Origin: Clostridia bacterium
GTDB lineage: Bacteria > Bacillota > DULZ01
NCBI GenBank assembly: GCA_012520135.1
Contig: JAAYOX010000012.1
Span: forward strand, 1-7,990
DNA: 7,990 nt
Reading direction: 5' to 3'
The notes beneath the pieces are model-generated. The model was not told where the DNA came from. It saw nothing but the letters and a program-made list of their open reading frames with translations, and did not search any database. Positions 5,979-7,990 of the stretch are shown here, piece after piece. A program made the translations under genes and the position numbers. How positions within the stretch are numbered: the stretch's first letter is position 1; the number at the start of each line of letters is the position of its first letter.

Positions 5979-6006
5979 TATATATGGACATCAGCCCAAT
6001 TATTCA
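5976..6006 (-). promoter_or_regulatory. Sigma-G-like promoter of spoVT
   Basis: On the minus strand GAATA (within TGAATA, 6006-6001) fits the sigma-G -35 GHATR. It is followed after exactly 18 bases by TATACTA (5982-5976), one base from the -10 consensus CATNNTA. Transcription would begin near 5969. spoVT is a sigma-G gene in Bacillus. Sigma-A use of TATACT is possible but the -35 is poor for it. Confidence 0.6.
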
Positions 6007-6198
6007 TTTTTTTCCACTGTCTCAAAAAAAAACTTATAAACCTTTACAAAAATAGGCTAGTCCCCATAACGCTTACCGCTGCAGCTTACTGGTTTATGAA
6101 GTAATACTATAATTCGCTTTTCGAGCCAGTATTATGCATCGCTGCAATAAACATAATAAAAATAACCCGTCATTATGGCGAATTTAACAAACAGGGCT

Positions 6199-6368
6199 AA
6201 TCGGTGTTAATCGAAGGGCTGAATTGGAGCCAAAATCAAAAGAGCGAAGGAGCCTGAGGAAAAATGCCGACGGTATGAGCGCCCGCAGGGTGCGATTTCG
6301 GAGGCATCCGAGGCGACCGAGCTCATCCCCAAACCGGGCTCCTCTGAAGCCCACGATTAACACCGATT
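6199..6368 (+). ncRNA. Candidate structured RNA or MITE-like inverted-repeat element
   Basis: A perfect 15-bp terminal inverted repeat, AATCGGTGTTAATCG (6199-6213) and its complement (6354-6368), encloses further nested pairs: GGGCT/AGCCC (6216-6220/6348-6352), GGAGCC/GGCTCC (6226-6231/6337-6342) and GG-(U)-AUGAGC/GCUCAU-CC (6272-6280/6321-6328). Inside lie hairpins at 6281-6291 and 6298-6311. The loop GGCA (6303-6306) can pair with UGCC (6265-6268) as a pseudoknot. One G-U pair and purine-rich linkers weakly favour the plus strand. I do not recognise a named RNA family. A non-autonomous mobile element with structured DNA ends is the main alternative. No target duplication is visible. Confidence 0.45.
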
Positions 6369-6387
6369 GGGTACATTGCTAATTGTC

Positions 6388-6420
6388 AAAAACAAAACCC
6401 GCCAAAACGACGGGTTTTGT
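6388..6420 (-). terminator. Intrinsic terminator of the prsA-like gene
   Basis: On the minus strand ACAAAACCCG (6420-6411), a 9-base loop and CGGGTTTTGT (6401-6392) form a perfect 10-bp stem followed by TTTT. It starts 10 bases after the stop codon. Confidence 0.88.
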
Positions 6421-6429
6421 AATGCATGG

Positions 6430-7425
6430 TTATTCTGTTGCTTCACCGGCTTCTTCTTGCTCCAGGTAGTTAACAATGTCTGCCTCTTCCATGGCTTTGG
6501 AAAAATATTCATCAAATAGCCGGTTCTTTTCGCTGCTTATTAACTGTGCCTCGATATCTGCTTTAAGCTCATCCAAGGTGTCCTTTTTCTCCGTTAACTT
6601 GATAATGTGATAGCCGAAAGTAGATTTTACCGGCTCCTTGGTATATTCCCCCTGAGCCAAGCTCACTGCTCCTTCGGTAAACTCGGGCACATAAGGACTT
6701 TGAGGTTTGGTAAAATACTGACCTAAATCGCCGCCGTTAGCCGCCGAACCGTCGGCGGAATTTTCCTTGGCTAACTGGGCAAAATCAGCTCCCTGGTCCA
6801 GTTCCCGGATTAAAGCCTCTGCTTTGGCCTTTGCTTCTTGGTCAGCTTTTTCCTGATCTTCGGCTTCCTTATCCGGCATAATTAAAATATGGCTGGCCCG
6901 GTATTGAATTAAATTCTCTTTGTTAGCTTCAAAATACTCTCTTATTTGCTCTTCACTGACATTAACATCTGCGGTAACCTTATCGAAAAGACTGTTTTGC
7001 AAAAGCATTAGTTCAATATCCGCTTTCAGCTGTTTTTCCGTTATATTCTGCTGCTTCATCATTCCGGTAAATACTTCTTCACCGTAGACTTCCACTAATT
7101 GATCGTAAAAGTCTTGAATCTCTTCATCGCTGACAGAAATATTCTGCTTCTTAGCCTCATCATAAAAAACTGTTTCCATGATGAGCTGATTTAGGCCTTC
7201 CTTTTCCAACATGGCCAGCATCTCTGCTCCTTCTTCACCATCCAGTTGAAGGCCGTACATTTCAAATTCCTTTTTAATCTTGTCAACTTTTTCATCCAAC
7301 TGTTTTCTGGTCAATTGAGTTCCGTTTACCTCAGCCACAATCTCTGCATTTTGCTTGCTGCATCCCCCTACAACCAGGAAAACCATCAGCATTCCCAACA
7401 GGATTGCCTTGGTAATTCTCCTCAT
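6430..7425 (-). CDS. prsA: Peptidyl-prolyl cis-trans isomerase lipoprotein (PrsA/SurA-like)
   Basis: This is an extracytoplasmic foldase, anchored to the outer face of the membrane, that assists folding of secreted proteins. The 331-residue product begins with a lipoprotein signal peptide: Arg2-Arg3, a hydrophobic core to about 19, lipobox VGGC and Cys22. A SurA-N-like chaperone region follows (about 28-165, with VNGTQLTRKQLD). The parvulin (PpiC) domain covers about 175-281, with ASHILI (177-182), FAQLAKENS (215-223), NGGDLGQYF (230-238), VPEF (246-249) and FGYHIIKL (270-277). The C-terminal helix is acidic. It lies between mfd and spoVT, a common clostridial arrangement not found in B. subtilis. 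It has its own sigma-A promoter and terminator, so it is probably a single-gene unit. AGGAAGG lies 10 bases before the ATG. The exact orthology to PrsA is less sure than the family. Confidence 0.92.
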   Translation of the reverse strand: MRRITKAILLGMLMVFLVVGGCSKQNAEIVAEVNGTQLTRKQLDEKVDKIKKEFEMYGLQLDGEEGAEMLAMLEKEGLNQLIMETVFYDEAKKQNISVSDEEIQDFYDQLVEVYGEEVFTGMMKQQNITEKQLKADIELMLLQNSLFDKVTADVNVSEEQIREYFEANKENLIQYRASHILIMPDKEAEDQEKADQEAKAKAEALIRELDQGADFAQLAKENSADGSAANGGDLGQYFTKPQSPYVPEFTEGAVSLAQGEYTKEPVKSTFGYHIIKLTEKKDTLDELKADIEAQLISSEKNRLFDEYFSKAMEEADIVNYLEQEEAGEATE

Positions 7426-7471
7426 CCCATCACTACCTTCCTAAAATTAGCTCCTACACATAGACATGCCC

Positions 7472-7500
7472 ATTATATCAACCTGTTTTCTCACTGGCAA
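7472..7500 (-). promoter_or_regulatory. Sigma-A promoter of the prsA-like gene
   Basis: TTGCCA (minus strand, 7500-7495), a 17-base spacer and a perfect TATAAT (7477-7472) make a strong vegetative promoter. The -35 box and spacer lie inside the 3' end of mfd, and the -10 directly follows its stop codon. Transcription would start near 7465, about 40 bases before the ATG. Confidence 0.75.
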
Positions 7501-7990
7501 GGTATTTCATAGTATTTAAAAGTCTTTCCAGCACTTCCAGCAAACCATCCCTTGGCTGTTCCAATACCTTAAGCTTGATAACCAATCCACCGGCAGTGGA
7601 GAAGCTAAGGCGACGTGGAAACTCCTGAGCCAAAAGCATCAGCTTTTCTCCTTTAAGGGGGAAATCCCCAGCAGCTTCAATTTCAATTTCTTTGCCGGTC
7701 TGGACAATTCTCTTAATTCCCAAACTCCCGGCTGTCACCCGCAGGGAAGCAATTCTAAGCAAGTTTCTGGCGGGGAGAGGCAATTCCCCAAACCTGTCCA
7801 GCAGTTCTTCATCTACTTCATCAATTTCCTCCACGGTTTTGGCATCTGCCAAGCGGCGGTACATTTCCATTTTAAAAGTTGACTGCTCAATATAATCATC
7901 CGGCAGATATGCACTAATTGCTAATTCTACTGTAGTTGGTGCTTTTTCACTTTGCTTCTCAGGTTTCACTCCTTTAACCTTTTCCACAGC
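7478..7990 (-). CDS. mfd: Transcription-repair coupling factor Mfd, C-terminal part (partial)
   Basis: Mfd removes RNA polymerase stalled at DNA lesions and recruits UvrA for nucleotide excision repair. Only the last 170 residues are here. The reading frame is open to the right edge, so the N-terminal about 1000 residues lie outside. The visible part is the C-terminal regulatory (TRCF/D7) domain: AYLPDDYIEQ, then MEMYRRLADAKTVEEIDEV, then LLDRFGELPLPARNLL, then LGIKRI, all in the family order. The GTG at 7987 is an internal valine, not a start. The stop overlaps the next gene's promoter. No terminator separates mfd from the prsA-like gene, so some readthrough is likely. Confidence 0.95.
   Translation of the reverse strand, partial: AVEKVKGVKPEKQSEKAPTTVELAISAYLPDDYIEQSTFKMEMYRRLADAKTVEEIDEVDEELLDRFGELPLPARNLLRIASLRVTAGSLGIKRIVQTGKEIEIEAAGDFPLKGEKLMLLAQEFPRRLSFSTAGGLVIKLKVLEQPRDGLLEVLERLLNTMKYLASEKTG

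Larger units (their letters stand above)
5929..6429. other. 501-bp intergenic region between prsA-like gene and spoVT
   Basis: This is the only long gene-free stretch in the window. From right to left it holds the prsA-like terminator (6388-6420), the structured inverted-repeat element (6199-6368), an AT-rich stretch with a weaker stem (6081-6145: GCAGC/GCTGC enclosing TAATACT/AGTATTA), the spoVT promoter and its palindrome, and the spoVT ribosome binding site. I see no convincing protein-coding frame in either direction. Confidence 0.8.

Noticed and set aside
5976..6006. Sigma-G -10 read as CATATATA instead of TATACTA.
   Set aside because: It would give a 14-base spacer, too short for sigma-G. 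TATACTA gives the usual 18.
6264..6275. A small ORF with a purine-rich ribosome-binding-like site in the structured element.
   Set aside because: It stops after four codons (M-P-T-V).
6199..6368. Group II intron fragment or a c-di-GMP-type riboswitch.
   Set aside because: I looked for the domain V pattern and for the conserved GEMM core and found neither. There is also no downstream gene on the plus strand in riboswitch position.
1..7990. CRISPR arrays, tRNA, rRNA, transposase or phage genes.
   Set aside because: No regularly spaced direct repeats, no RNA gene signatures, and every long frame is accounted for by the syntenic genes.

Overview
The window is a compact block of housekeeping and sporulation genes, all read from the minus strand (right to left), from an endospore-forming Firmicute. 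Gene order matches the Bacillus subtilis mfd-spoVT-yabM-yabN-yabO-yabP-yabQ block. The extra prsA-like and HU genes, the cysteine-rich SpoVT and the MazG without a methylase domain suggest an anaerobic Clostridia lineage, perhaps Peptococcaceae-like. The genus is my inference and is not proven by the sequence.

In transcription order the layout is: the 3' end of mfd (cut by the right edge); a parvulin-type foldase lipoprotein (PrsA/SurA-like) with its own good sigma-A promoter and a terminator; a 501-bp gap holding a structured inverted-repeat element and a sigma-G-like promoter; spoVT with a terminator; a SpoVB/YabM-type flippase; mazG; an HU-type DNA-binding protein with a TTG start; a terminator-like hairpin; rqcP (yabO); a second hairpin that buries the next ribosome binding site; a SpoIID/LytB-domain lipoprotein and its terminator; a sigma-E-like promoter; yabP; yabQ (TTG start); and a small palindromic element just after yabQ. 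divIC, expected next, would lie beyond the left edge.

The genes combine genome maintenance (Mfd, HU, MazG), stalled-ribosome rescue (RqcP), protein folding outside the membrane (PrsA-like) and the spore programme. SpoVT acts in the forespore. SpoVB, the SpoIID-like protein, YabP and YabQ point to spore envelope and peptidoglycan work. Promoter types agree with this: sigma-A for prsA, sigma-G-like for spoVT and sigma-E-like for yabP-yabQ.

I found no previously undescribed protein system. The parts least explained by known genes are two non-coding elements: a 170-nt element with perfect 15-bp terminal inverted repeats and a possible pseudoknot (6199-6368), and a 172-bp palindromic insertion flanked by 13-bp direct repeats that carry the yabQ stop codon (3-200).
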